The translations under genes were made by a program, and so were the position numbers. Of a stretch of 64,000 nucleotides of DNA, positions 1 through 8,703 are shown one piece after another. The stretch lies in contig NZ_CP162006.1 in NCBI RefSeq assembly GCF_040822085.1, positions 3,472,001 through 3,536,000 on the forward strand, written 5' to 3'. This DNA comes from Rhodoferax sp. WC2427 (lineage in GTDB: Bacteria; Pseudomonadota; Gammaproteobacteria; Burkholderiales; Burkholderiaceae_C). The notes below the pieces were generated by a model. It was not told the origin of the DNA, made no database searches, and was given only the letters and a program-made list of their open reading frames with translations. How positions within the stretch are numbered: the first letter of the stretch is position 1; every line of letters starts with the position of its first letter.

Positions 1-1
1 C

Positions 2-181
2 GTGCACACCTGGCCGGAGCTGCGCGGCGTGACGCTGGATGTGTACGTGTGCAACTTCGGTGCCGACCACTCGGCCCAGGCCCGGGCGCTGATGGACGGG
101 TTGATTGCCTTGTTTGCCCCCAACTTGGTGCAGCGGCACAGCCTGCAGCGCGGGGCGGAGGCCCCAGAGCGCCCTTTCTAG
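2..181 (+). CDS. speD: S-adenosylmethionine decarboxylase, C-terminal end (partial)
   Basis: Only the last 59 codons are in the window; the frame is open to the left edge and stops with TAG at 179-181. The visible peptide carries the segment HTWPE followed by VTLDVYVCNFG, typical of the C-terminal part of prokaryotic AdoMet decarboxylase, which makes decarboxylated SAM, the aminopropyl donor for spermidine. The pyruvoyl-forming serine lies upstream and cannot be checked. The gene ends ten bases before a copy of the dispersed repeat. The match is short but distinctive. Confidence 0.7.
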   Translation: MHTWPELRGVTLDVYVCNFGADHSAQARALMDGLIALFAPNLVQRHSLQRGAEAPERPF

Positions 182-190
182 ACTCGCGCG

Positions 191-247
191 CCAAATCAGG
201 CTATAGCGCTTAATCTATAAGCGTTATCAGCTATCAAAACTATAGTA
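191..247 (-). repeat. Dispersed repeat copy A, 3' of speD
   Basis: Read on the minus strand this has the family layout: an ACTATAG start, then TTTTGATAGCT, a variable middle, AAGCGCTA and a GGCC-like end (here AGCCTGATTT). It lies between the speD stop and the promoter region of the signalling operon. It shares its plan with copies at 3957, 20672, 23866, 32393, 34087, 50350 and 58154. Confidence 0.6.
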
Positions 248-302
248 ATTTTGGGCACTATGCGGTCTACCGCACAGACCCGCGCTGTCACCGGAGGCAG
301 AC

Positions 303-318
303 TGGCATTCAAACTGCA
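303..318 (+). promoter_or_regulatory. Candidate sigma54 promoter for the KaiC-like operon
   Basis: The sequence TGGCATTCAAACTGCA has GG and GC at the -24/-12 spacing of sigma54 promoters (consensus TGGCAC-N5-TTGCA), with mismatches at T308 and C314. It lies 94 bp before the start of the first operon gene. A short inverted repeat, TGCGG-TCTA-CCGCA at 261-274, sits just upstream and could be an operator. No activator site was recognised. Prediction by eye only. Confidence 0.3.
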
Positions 319-411
319 TGCAATTTTGGTACTACTCTGGTTGCACACAGCCCCTATTCCGTTTGGCACACGGTTTTCAGCTGACGCTGCCATCCCCCAG
401 GAGATGTTGAC

Positions 412-852
412 ATGCCCCTTCCCCCGCACTCGACCGTGAGCGCATCGGTCCACGGAACGCTGACCCAGCGCGCTGGTGGCTCGCCCGATGTCAGCGCCAT
501 GGTGGAGGCGGTCAGCCGCACCTGGCAATTCATGGCGGCGCAGCTGGAGCCGGTAATCGGGGAACGTGGCGTGGGCGTGCTGCTGGACCGTGCCTTGCAC
601 CTGACCGGCAAGAACTTTCCCTGGTTGGTAGACCCCGGCCCGCCACAGGACCACGCCGACCGGCTGACCCGCCTGCAGGCCCGTTTCGCCAGCCGCGATC
701 TCCAGGAATCGGCGGCAGCGGGTTGCGCCTTGCTGGTGACCTTTACCGAGTTGCTGGCCAGCCTGATTGGTGACTCGTTGACCGAACGCCTGCTGGCGTC
801 CGTCTGGCTGGACGCCCCTCCCCCTTCCGACCAGGACCACCCCCATGGCTAA
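412..852 (+). CDS. Unknown small protein at head of the KaiC-like operon
   Basis: I do not recognise this 146-residue protein. The start at 412 is supported by a CAGGAG ribosome site nine bases upstream. The sequence looks mostly helical, with no signal peptide or membrane segment; one stretch (about residues 96-129, CALLVTF to LLASVWL) is hydrophobic enough to be a buried helix pair. Its stop overlaps the start of the KaiC-like ATPase by 8 bp, so the two are probably translationally coupled. It could be a sensor, partner or adaptor of that ATPase. This is an inference from position only. Confidence 0.6.
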   Translation: MPLPPHSTVSASVHGTLTQRAGGSPDVSAMVEAVSRTWQFMAAQLEPVIGERGVGVLLDRALHLTGKNFPWLVDPGPPQDHADRLTRLQARFASRDLQESAAAGCALLVTFTELLASLIGDSLTERLLASVWLDAPPPSDQDHPHG

Positions 853-2335
853 ACCAGTGACCATACGCCGACTTGCCACGGGCGTGCCCGGACTGGATGC
901 CATTCTGGGCGGTGGCCTGCCCGAGTTCTCCTTCAACCTGGTGACCGGACCGCCCGGCTCGGGCAAAACCACCCTGGCGCACCAGCTGATGTTTGCCCTG
1001 GCCACGCCAGAGCAACCCGCGCTGTTCTTCACTGCCCTGGGCGAGCCACCCTGGAAGATGCTCCGCTACCAGCAGCAGTTTTTGTTTTTTGACGCCGACA
1101 AAGTCGGCAGCTGCGTGCATTTCATCGATCTGGGAAGCGAACTGGCCCAGGGCGATTTTGAGCAGGTGCTGGCGCGCATTGCCGCCGAGGTCAAAGCGCT
1201 GGGCCCGGCCTTTGTATTTGTGGACTCATTCCGCTCGGTGCTGGCCGAGGCCCACCTGCGCGACGGCAGCATGATGGGCATGCGCCGTTTCACCCAACAG
1301 CTGGGCACCCTGCTTGCGGGCTGGCAAACCACCAGCTTTCTGATCGGCGAATATTCCCCCCACACCGACCCGCACCCGGTGTTTACCGTGGCCGATGGCA
1401 TCCTGGCGCTGGACCAGAGCGTGCAGCGCAACTCCATGGTGCGCAAGATCCAGGTGATGAAAATGCGCGGCCAGGCCACCAGCCCCGGGGTCCATACCCT
1501 GCGCATCACCGGCAACGGCTTGACCATCTTTCCGTCGGCGGTGGTGCGCGACGACAACAGCGCCACGCCGCCGGTGAACACACCGGTGCGCACCGAAACC
1601 CGCATCCCCATGGGCGTCCCGCTGCTCGATGCCATGCTGGGCGGTGGCCTGCCCGCGGGGTACTCGCTGCTGGTGGCCGGGCCGTCCGGCTCGGGCAAGA
1701 CCATTCTGGCCACCGCCTTTTTGCAGGAAGGCGTACGCCTGGGCGAGACGGGGGTGATTGTGGCTTTTGAGCAAACCCCCAGCCGCTCGCGCACCCACAC
1801 CATCGACGACATGGTGCGCGCGGGTTGCCTGGGGCTGATCAACACCCGCCTGACCGACCTGTCGGTGGATGAGATCGTGCAGCAGATGGTGCACAACATC
1901 ACCAGCCTGAAGGCCACCCGGGTGGTGATCGACTCGCTGTCGGGCTTTGAACTGGCGGTGGCCCCCACTTTCCGGGAGGACTTTCGCGAGTCGCTGTTTC
2001 GCCTGGTGGCGGTGCTGTCGGGCATGGGGGTGACGGTGCTGATGACCTCGGAGCTGGAAGACCGCTACACCGACCTGCGCTTCAGCCCCTACGGCACGGC
2101 GTTTTTGACCGATGCCATCATTGTCCAGCGCTATATCGAGGTCGACAGCAGCCTGCAGCGCGTGATGGCGGTCGTCAAGGTACGTGGCAGTGCCCACAGC
2201 AACGACATCCGGCGCTACGAGATCACCAACGACGGCATCGCCATCGGCAAACCGGTGCTGCATTACGAAGGGCTCCTGGGCGGGCGGCCCACCCACGCCC
2301 CGGCACCCCCTGCCCTGCCGAGAGGCGCCGCATGA
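845..2335 (+). CDS. KaiC-like RecA-fold ATPase with two tandem domains
   Basis: This 496-residue protein has two KaiC/RecA-type ATPase domains. Each begins with a G(V)P-LD-LGGGLP segment and a Walker A: GPPGSGKT at residues 35-42 and GPSGSGKT at 279-286. Walker B-like strands are seen as FVFVDS and RVVIDS. The second domain keeps a glutamate after its third strand (AFEQTP), where KaiC has its catalytic glutamate; the first has TALGEP instead. No kaiA or kaiB is nearby, so a clock role is not supported. Many bacterial KaiC homologues act in stress signalling. The gene overlaps both neighbours (8 bp and 4 bp), forming one unit with the downstream c-di-GMP enzyme, so ATPase state may be linked to c-di-GMP output (inference). 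Confidence 0.85.
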   Translation: MAKPVTIRRLATGVPGLDAILGGGLPEFSFNLVTGPPGSGKTTLAHQLMFALATPEQPALFFTALGEPPWKMLRYQQQFLFFDADKVGSCVHFIDLGSELAQGDFEQVLARIAAEVKALGPAFVFVDSFRSVLAEAHLRDGSMMGMRRFTQQLGTLLAGWQTTSFLIGEYSPHTDPHPVFTVADGILALDQSVQRNSMVRKIQVMKMRGQATSPGVHTLRITGNGLTIFPSAVVRDDNSATPPVNTPVRTETRIPMGVPLLDAMLGGGLPAGYSLLVAGPSGSGKTILATAFLQEGVRLGETGVIVAFEQTPSRSRTHTIDDMVRAGCLGLINTRLTDLSVDEIVQQMVHNITSLKATRVVIDSLSGFELAVAPTFREDFRESLFRLVAVLSGMGVTVLMTSELEDRYTDLRFSPYGTAFLTDAIIVQRYIEVDSSLQRVMAVVKVRGSAHSNDIRRYEITNDGIAIGKPVLHYEGLLGGRPTHAPAPPALPRGAA

Positions 2336-3927
2336 CCGGCCAGATCCCGTTTCTGGAACAAGGCCCTGCCCCGGACGGTTCGCCGCAGGCCCTGGCACTG
2401 GAGCAGCTGTCGCGCGCACTGCATCTGCGCGAAGCCGCAGCCGACACCCGTGAAGCCGAGATGGCACAACGCGAAAAGGCCTTGCTGGTGCTGGAGGATG
2501 CCACCCGCGCCAAAGAAGCGCAGGAGCAGCAGACGGCAGCCCAGCTGCGTGAGGCCAACGAGCGCCTGGTGATGGCCACCATGCATGCCCAGACCATGGC
2601 CGAGGCGGCCGAGGGAGCCACCGCGCAGATGTCGTACATGGCCAAACACGACATCCTCACCGGGCTGCCCAACCGCGCGTTGCTCGCCGACCGCCTGGCC
2701 CAGTCCATGCTGCTGGCCCAGCGCCATGACCAAAAGGTGGTGTTGATCTATCTGGACCTGGACAACTTCAAACACATCAACGATTCGCTGGGCCATGCGG
2801 TCGGCGACGCGCTGCTGCGGGCGGTGGCCCAGCGCTTGAACGGCAGCGTGCGCCAGTCGGATACGGTCTGCCGCCAGGGCGGCGACGAGTTTGTGCTGCT
2901 GCTGGCGGAGGTTGACACGGTAAAAGATGCCGCGCGGGCTGCCGCGATGCTGGTCGAAGTCTCTTCGGAGCCCTATGTGGTGGACGGCCACCGCTTGCAT
3001 GTCACCGCCAGCATCGGCCTGAGCATCTACCCGGACGACGGCGCCGATGTGGAAACCCTGCTGCGCAATGCCGACACGGCGATGTACCACGCCAAGAAAA
3101 GCGGGCGCAACAACTTCCAGATGTTCTCGCCGGACATGCATGTGCGCGCCGTGGCCCGCCAGACCATCGAAGCAGCCCTGCGCCACGCGCTGGCCTCTGA
3201 CGGCCTGCTTTTGCACTACCAGCCCAAGATGCACCTGGAGAGCGGAAAAATCATCGCCACCGAAGCCTTGGTGCGCCTGCAGCGCCCCGACCAGCCGCTG
3301 CTGTACCCCGCCCACTTCATCGGGGTGGCCGAAGAATGCGGCCTGATCGTGCCGCTCGGGCAGTGGGTGCTGCACACCGCCTGCAGCCAGGCGGTGGCAT
3401 GGCGGCAGGCCGGGCTGGCGTGTGGGCGCATGGCGGTCAACATATCGGCAGCAGAATTCCACGCCAAAGGCTTCTTGCTGGGCATCCAGACGGTGCTGAA
3501 AGACACCGGCCTGGACCCGGGCATGCTGGAGCTCGAGCTGACCGAAAGCAGCCTGATCCAGGACAGCGAGCCCACCACCGCCATTTTGCGGGCCCTGAAA
3601 GACCTGGGAGTGCACATCGCCATTGACGACTTTGGCACCGGCTACTCCAGCCTGAGCACGCTGCGCCGGTTCCCGATCGACACGCTGAAGATCGACCAGT
3701 CGTTTGTGCAAGACATTGCCTCCAGCCACGGGGAGGTCAAACTGGTCAATGCCATCATCGCCATCGGCAAGAGTCTGGACCTGGGGGTCATTGCCGAAGG
3801 CATAGAAACCCGGGAGCAGTTCACCCATCTGCAGACCCAGGGCTGCGCCGAAGGCCAGGGCTCTTACTTCAGTCGGCCACTGGCCGCCGAGATTTATGCC
3901 GATGTACTGCGTGACAACGCTCTTTAG
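2332..3927 (+). CDS. GGDEF-EAL protein (diguanylate cyclase / c-di-GMP phosphodiesterase)
   Basis: The 531-residue protein starts with a charged coiled coil (about residues 20-95), followed by a GGDEF domain and an EAL domain. GGDEF is intact at 183-187, with an RxxD inhibitory site (RQSD) five residues before it. EAL is at 311-313 and the DDFGTGYSSL loop is present, so both synthesis and hydrolysis of c-di-GMP look possible. There is no membrane segment, so it is probably cytosolic. The start overlaps the KaiC-like gene by an ATGA, pointing to coupled translation. The coiled coil could mediate dimerisation or docking to the ATPase, which is inferred from gene order. Confidence 0.92.
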   Translation: MTGQIPFLEQGPAPDGSPQALALEQLSRALHLREAAADTREAEMAQREKALLVLEDATRAKEAQEQQTAAQLREANERLVMATMHAQTMAEAAEGATAQMSYMAKHDILTGLPNRALLADRLAQSMLLAQRHDQKVVLIYLDLDNFKHINDSLGHAVGDALLRAVAQRLNGSVRQSDTVCRQGGDEFVLLLAEVDTVKDAARAAAMLVEVSSEPYVVDGHRLHVTASIGLSIYPDDGADVETLLRNADTAMYHAKKSGRNNFQMFSPDMHVRAVARQTIEAALRHALASDGLLLHYQPKMHLESGKIIATEALVRLQRPDQPLLYPAHFIGVAEECGLIVPLGQWVLHTACSQAVAWRQAGLACGRMAVNISAAEFHAKGFLLGIQTVLKDTGLDPGMLELELTESSLIQDSEPTTAILRALKDLGVHIAIDDFGTGYSSLSTLRRFPIDTLKIDQSFVQDIASSHGEVKLVNAIIAIGKSLDLGVIAEGIETREQFTHLQTQGCAEGQGSYFSRPLAAEIYADVLRDNAL

Positions 3928-3956
3928 CCCGACCGGGGCCCTTCTGAACTTAGGCA

Positions 3957-4010
3957 TCAAATTGGCAACCCACGCTTATACAATCAGCATGAGTAGCTAT
4001 ATTTTTTGTA
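3957..4010 (-). repeat. Dispersed repeat copy B, between the GGDEF-EAL and CheB-CheR genes
   Basis: On the minus strand this reads ATATAGCT, a variable middle, ATAAGCG and GGTTGCCAATTT, matching the family pattern. It begins 30 bp after the stop of the GGDEF-EAL gene and fills much of the 166-bp gap before the CheB-CheR gene, so it may separate two transcription units. Confidence 0.5.
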
Positions 4011-4093
4011 TATTTTTACTTTCAGTTACGCAGCGATTACACTGTCATCTGATGAAGCGCCTGCATGACCCTTCTATGTAACCGGAGGACTCC

Positions 4094-7072
4094 ATGGCAG
4101 CCAAGCCAAAAAGCATCAAGCCCTCCGCGGCCACCCCCACAGTGTTGCCAGAAACGCACCCTGCTCCGGCCCCCCCCAGCTTCCCCATCGTCGGCATTGG
4201 CGCGTCTGCAGGAGGGCTGGCGGCGTTTGAAGCCTTCTTTTCCGGCATGCCTACCGACAAAGACCCCGGCATGGCTTTTGTGCTGGTGCAACACCTGGCG
4301 CCCGACCACAGCAGCATCCTGACCGCACTGGTGCAGCGCAACACCCGCATGCAGGTACGGGAAGTGGAAGACGGCATGGTGGTGCAGGTCAACTGCGCCT
4401 ACATCATTCCGCCCAACCGCGACATGGCGTTCTTGAACGGTGCGCTGCACCTGCTGGAGCCCACCGCACCACGGGGCCACCGCCTGCCCATCGACTACCT
4501 GTTCCGCTCGCTGGCCCAAGACCAGCATGAGCGGGCGATTGGCATCGTGTTGTCGGGCACCGGCAGCGACGGCACGCTGGGCGTGCGCGCCATCAAGGGC
4601 GAAGGCGGCATGGTGATGGTGCAACACCCCGGCTCGGCCGAGTTTGACGGCATGCCGCGCAGCACCCAGGCCACCGGCCTGGTGGATTTTGAGCTGCCCC
4701 CGGCCGAAATGCCCGCCCAGCTGATGGCCTACGTGGCCCACGCCTTTGGCCGCCCGCCCAACACCGGCATGGTCAACGCCCCCCTGTCCGAAAACAACTT
4801 GAAAAAAATCTTCATCCTGCTGCGTACCCACACCGGGCACGACTTCTCGCAGTACAAGTCCAACACCATTTTCCGGCGCATCGAGCGGCGCATGGCGGTG
4901 CACCAGATCGACACGCTGGACAGCTACGTGAAGTACCTGCAGCACGTACCGGTCGAGGTGGATGCGCTGTTCCACGACCTGCTGATCGGGGTAACCAACT
5001 TCTTCCGCGACCCCGAAGCTTTCGCCCTGCTGGAGGAGCAGGTGATTCCCAAGGTGTTTGACCACAAACCCGCGGGATCTGTGGTGCGCGCCTGGTCGGC
5101 GGGCTGCTCCACCGGCGAAGAGGCGTATTCGCTGGCCATTCTGCTGCAGGAGCGGCTGGACGTGCTCAAACTGAACTACAAGGTGCAGGTGTTTGCCACC
5201 GACCTGGACAACCGCGCCATTGCCGCCGCCCGCGCCGGGCTATACCCGGCCAGCATTGCCGACGACATTTCGCCCGGGCGGCTGGCCCGCTTTTTCACCG
5301 CCGAGCCCGACGGCAGCGCCTACCGGGTGCACAAGAGCATCCGCGACATGCTGGTGTTCTCGGAGCACGACCTGATCAAGGATCCGCCGTTTTCCAAGCT
5401 CGATCTCATCAGTTGCCGCAACCTGCTGATCTACATGGGCCCCGAGCTGCAAAAGAAGGTGATGGCGCTGTTCCATTACGCGCTGCTGCCCGGCGGAATG
5501 CTGTTCCTGGGCAGCTCGGAAACCGTGGGCGAGCTGGCGGACCTGTTTGCCGTGGTAGACCGCAAATCCAAGGCCTACCAGCGCAAGGAAGACTTCCAGG
5601 GGGCGCAGCGTGCCGCCCTGGGCCGGTTTCTGCCACCCATGACCACCCGCGACGTGATGCTGCCGCCGGTGATCGACAAAATCGCCCACCCCATGAAGCT
5701 GTCTCTGCGCACCCTGACCGAGCAAACCCTGTTGCAGCACCTGGCCCCGGCGGCAGCGCTGGTCAACGGCCAGGGCGACATCCTGTACCTGCACGGCCGC
5801 ACCGGCATGTTTCTGGAGCCCGCCCCCGGCGAGGCGGGCATCAACAACATCGTCAAAATGGCCCGCGAAGGCCTGCGCCGCGAACTCACCACCGCGTTGC
5901 ACAAGGCCAGTGTCAGCAAGACACCGGTGCAGGCCCTGAACCTGCGGGTCAAGACCAACGGCCATTTCACCCTGGTGAACCTGGCCGTGTGCCCGGCGGC
6001 GCCGGTAGCCCCTTCGGCGCTGGAGTCGGCGCTGTACCTGGTGGTGCTGGAAGTGGCCCGGGTGCAGGAGCTGCCGCAGCCCCAGCAGCTGCCGCCAGCC
6101 GCCACCAGCCAGGCTTCGCAGCAGCAGATCAATGAGCTCAACGATGAACTGCAAGCCAAGGAAGAGTACCTGCAGGCTGCCAACGAAGAACTCGAAACCT
6201 CCAACGAAGAGCTCAAGTCGTCCAACGAAGAAATGCAGTCGGTGAATGAAGAGCTGCAGTCCACCAACGAGGAGCTGGAAACCTCCAAGGAAGAGCTGCA
6301 GTCCATCAACGAAGAGCTGGCCACCGTCAACACCGAGCTGCAGACCAAGGTGGTCGACCTGTCCCGCGCCAACAACGACATGAACAACCTGCTGGCGGGC
6401 ACCGGCATTGGCACCATTTTTGTAGACCATGGCCTGCGCATCCTGCGCTTTACCCCGGCGGCCACGCAAATCATCCACCTGATCCAAAGCGACGTGGGCC
6501 GACCGGTGGGCCATATCGCGTCCAATCTGCTGGGCTACGACCGGCTGGTGGCCGATGTACAAGCAGTACTAAAGAACCTGCAGCCCATCGAGGCCGATGT
6601 GGAGACGCTGGAGCACAAGCACTACACCATGCGCATCCTGCCCTACCGCACGCTGGACAACGTGATCGAGGGCGTGGTGATCACCTTTGTGGACATCACC
6701 GAGATCGTGCGCACCCGCGAGGCCCTGCGCAAGGCCAACGAGCTGCTGCGCCTGGCGGTGGTGGTGCGCGACGCGTTCGATGCCATCACCGTGCAAGACC
6801 TGGACGGGCGCATACTGGCCTGGAACCCCGGCGCCGAGCGCATGTACGGCTGGACCGAGGCCGAAGCCCTGCAAATGAACGTACGCGACCTGCTGCCGCC
6901 AGGCAGCCCGGCCCAGGCGACAAAAACGCCCCAGCGGCGGACCAAAGACGGCCAGCTGCTCAACATTTCCCTGATCTCGACCGAGCTGCTGGATGCCGCC
7001 GGCCAGATGTATGCCCTTGCCACTACAGAACGTATCCAGCACAACACCACCAATGAGACCCGCCATGGATAA
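4094..7072 (+). CDS. CheB-CheR fusion with coiled coil and PAS domains
   Basis: The 992-residue protein joins a CheB methylesterase domain (about residues 28-215, with S38, H67 and D159 in the expected triad positions) to a CheR SAM-dependent methyltransferase (about 235-500, SAM loop AGCSTGEEAYS near 335-347). There is no receiver domain. A long coiled coil of NEEL-type repeats (about 673-760) leads to two PAS-like segments (about 765-880 and 890-985). A GGAGGA ribosome site precedes the start. No chemoreceptor, CheA or CheW gene is in the window, so the methylated target is unknown; such fusions often serve orphan sensory pathways. The last 8 bp overlap the following PAS gene. Confidence 0.9.
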   Translation: MAAKPKSIKPSAATPTVLPETHPAPAPPSFPIVGIGASAGGLAAFEAFFSGMPTDKDPGMAFVLVQHLAPDHSSILTALVQRNTRMQVREVEDGMVVQVNCAYIIPPNRDMAFLNGALHLLEPTAPRGHRLPIDYLFRSLAQDQHERAIGIVLSGTGSDGTLGVRAIKGEGGMVMVQHPGSAEFDGMPRSTQATGLVDFELPPAEMPAQLMAYVAHAFGRPPNTGMVNAPLSENNLKKIFILLRTHTGHDFSQYKSNTIFRRIERRMAVHQIDTLDSYVKYLQHVPVEVDALFHDLLIGVTNFFRDPEAFALLEEQVIPKVFDHKPAGSVVRAWSAGCSTGEEAYSLAILLQERLDVLKLNYKVQVFATDLDNRAIAAARAGLYPASIADDISPGRLARFFTAEPDGSAYRVHKSIRDMLVFSEHDLIKDPPFSKLDLISCRNLLIYMGPELQKKVMALFHYALLPGGMLFLGSSETVGELADLFAVVDRKSKAYQRKEDFQGAQRAALGRFLPPMTTRDVMLPPVIDKIAHPMKLSLRTLTEQTLLQHLAPAAALVNGQGDILYLHGRTGMFLEPAPGEAGINNIVKMAREGLRRELTTALHKASVSKTPVQALNLRVKTNGHFTLVNLAVCPAAPVAPSALESALYLVVLEVARVQELPQPQQLPPAATSQASQQQINELNDELQAKEEYLQAANEELETSNEELKSSNEEMQSVNEELQSTNEELETSKEELQSINEELATVNTELQTKVVDLSRANNDMNNLLAGTGIGTIFVDHGLRILRFTPAATQIIHLIQSDVGRPVGHIASNLLGYDRLVADVQAVLKNLQPIEADVETLEHKHYTMRILPYRTLDNVIEGVVITFVDITEIVRTREALRKANELLRLAVVVRDAFDAITVQDLDGRILAWNPGAERMYGWTEAEALQMNVRDLLPPGSPAQATKTPQRRTKDGQLLNISLISTELLDAAGQMYALATTERIQHNTTNETRHG

Positions 7073-7739
7073 GTACCACGCCGCAATGGCATTGCGTCTG
7101 CAGGCCGAAGCCATCATCCGCGACAAAGTCGCATTGAGCAACCGCCCGCCCGAAACCCTGACGCTGGCAGGCATGCAGCGCGCCATGCACGAGCTGCAGG
7201 TGCACCAGATCGAGCTGGAAATGCAAAACGACGAGCTTCAGCGTACCCAACTGCTGCTGGAAACATCCCGCTCCCGCTATTTCGAGCTGTACGACATGGC
7301 CCCGGTGGGCTACTGCACGGTGAGCGAAGGCGGCCTGGTGGTAGAAGCCAACCTGGCTGTGGCGGCGCTGCTGGGCATTGCGCGCGGCACGCTGGTGGGG
7401 CAGCGCATCAGCCGATTTATTGGCAAGGACTACCAAGACACCTACTACCGCCTGCGCAAGCAATTGCTGGAAACCGGCACCCCCAAAACCTGCGAGTTGC
7501 AGGTCGTCAGCCTGGAGGGCCACCCCTGCTGGGTGCAATTGACGATCAGCGCGGCGCACGATGCGACCGGTGCGCCAGAGCAGCACCTGGTGCTGGCCGA
7601 TATCAGTGAATCCAAGGTCATGGCTGCGGCCATGCAGGCCAGCGAAGCACGTTACCGGGCGCTGGTAGACGGCTCACCCGAGGCCACCACCGAGCGAAAG
7701 CGCCAGGATGGAGCCAAGGAAGCGGGCCTGCAGGACTAA
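7065..7739 (+). CDS. PAS-domain protein, apparently internally deleted and truncated
   Basis: The 224-residue product starts inside the end of the CheB-CheR gene (8-bp overlap). Residues 1-65 are a helical dimerisation-like segment (HELQVHQIELEMQNDEL), and residues about 75-190 form one PAS domain with a PAC-like end (VLADISESK). A second PAS begins (SEARYRALVDGSPEA) but jumps directly to TERKRQ, the sequence that normally ends a PAS domain, and the protein stops 13 residues later. No kinase or output domain follows. This looks like an in-frame loss of a PAS core plus loss of the C-terminus. The stop codon overlaps that of the convergent Crp-type gene. It may still act as a small sensor or partner. 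Confidence 0.75.
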   Translation: MDKYHAAMALRLQAEAIIRDKVALSNRPPETLTLAGMQRAMHELQVHQIELEMQNDELQRTQLLLETSRSRYFELYDMAPVGYCTVSEGGLVVEANLAVAALLGIARGTLVGQRISRFIGKDYQDTYYRLRKQLLETGTPKTCELQVVSLEGHPCWVQLTISAAHDATGAPEQHLVLADISESKVMAAAMQASEARYRALVDGSPEATTERKRQDGAKEAGLQD

Positions 7740-8461
7740 GCCGCCATCGTCATCCGATCCCGCTGGGTGGACTTACTGGCCCCATAGAACTCGCAGGCCC
7801 TCTGCTCCAGCCGGGGGCGGTTCAGTACCTCGATATGGCCGCGGCGGTAGGCAATCACCCCGGCCTGTTGCAGCTTGCGGGCAGCGGCCGTCACGCCCTC
7901 GCGGCGCACGCCCAGCAGGTTGGCGGCCAGTTCCTGGGTCATGGCCATTTTGTTGCTGGGCAACCGGTCCAGGCCTTGTAACAGGCGGCGGCAAAACTGC
8001 TGGTCGATCGAATGGTGGCGGATGTAGGCGGCGGTTTGCGTCACCTGGGCAATCAGCGCCTGGGTGTAGCGCAGCAGCATGCGCATCACCGGGCCGCCAG
8101 ATTCGGCCTCGGCATTCACATGGTGGGCACTCAGCCGGTAGCCCTGCCCGGCGCTTTGCACCACCGCCTCGTGCGGGCTCACTTCACCGCCCATGAACAG
8201 CGACAGGCCAACCACTCCGTCCAGCCCCACCACAGCCACTTCGGACGACGCGCCGTCCTCCGCCAGGTACATCAGCGAGACGATCGCGGTGGTGGGAAAA
8301 ACCACATAGCCCGGCGTGCTGCCCGAGCGGCACAGCACCTTGCCGAGCGGCAGGTCCACCCATTCCAGGTAGGGCTGCCAACGCTTCCAGTCGGCATCGG
8401 ACAGGGAAGCCAGCAGCTGGTTCTGGCGTGGATCGGAAACGGTTTGGAGAGCAGTAGACAT
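7736..8461 (-). CDS. Crp/Fnr-family transcription regulator
   Basis: This 241-residue protein has a cyclic-nucleotide-binding fold in its N-terminal half (residues about 20-140, with the DGVVGLSLFMGG turn) and a C-terminal winged helix (MTQELAANLLGVRREGVTAAARKLQQ). The start at 8461 is chosen over one 60 bp upstream because a GAGGA ribosome site sits just before it. The residues that bind cAMP in Crp are not obvious and no iron-sulfur cysteine cluster is seen, so the signal is unknown. It is divergent from the glucan-synthase stress cluster across a 242-bp region and is its best candidate regulator (inference). Confidence 0.87.
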   Translation of the reverse strand: MSTALQTVSDPRQNQLLASLSDADWKRWQPYLEWVDLPLGKVLCRSGSTPGYVVFPTTAIVSLMYLAEDGASSEVAVVGLDGVVGLSLFMGGEVSPHEAVVQSAGQGYRLSAHHVNAEAESGGPVMRMLLRYTQALIAQVTQTAAYIRHHSIDQQFCRRLLQGLDRLPSNKMAMTQELAANLLGVRREGVTAAARKLQQAGVIAYRRGHIEVLNRPRLEQRACEFYGASKSTQRDRMTMAA

Positions 8462-8703
8462 GGGAGTCCTCGGGCAAATGTAACGGTGTAGGGCTTGGTC
8501 AGTCCTGATGCTTCCCATCATTCCCGTCCCTACCCGCCTCGGCTATCGGCGGGCGTCGGCAATTTGCGTCGGCTCTTTCCTACAAGCGGCCTGAAAAAGA
8601 GATCTCGTCCTACCGCCGATGGCGCCCTGTCCGACAGACATGTGAAGGGTGCTTTCCTACGATGGACGTATCAGTCCACCTACCGCTAACCCTGGAGAAC
8701 TCC
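8462..8703 (+). promoter_or_regulatory. Divergent control region with repeated TCCTAC boxes
   Basis: This gap between the Crp-type gene and the small membrane protein gene holds three copies of a (T/G)TCCTAC box: 8577-8584, 8607-8614 and 8653-8660. The last two are each followed within a few bases by a GATGG. GCCGAT and CGGCGGG blocks add weak dyads. A similar GTCCTACACCG box occurs at 17903 before the ferritin-like gene. Regular recurrence suggests binding sites for a regulator or alternative sigma factor, possibly shared across the cluster. No experimentally known consensus was matched. Confidence 0.3.

Noticed and set aside
845..2335. A circadian clock locus
   Set aside because: The ATPase is KaiC-like, but no kaiA or kaiB is present and the first domain lacks the KaiC-type glutamate pair, so a clock is not supported.
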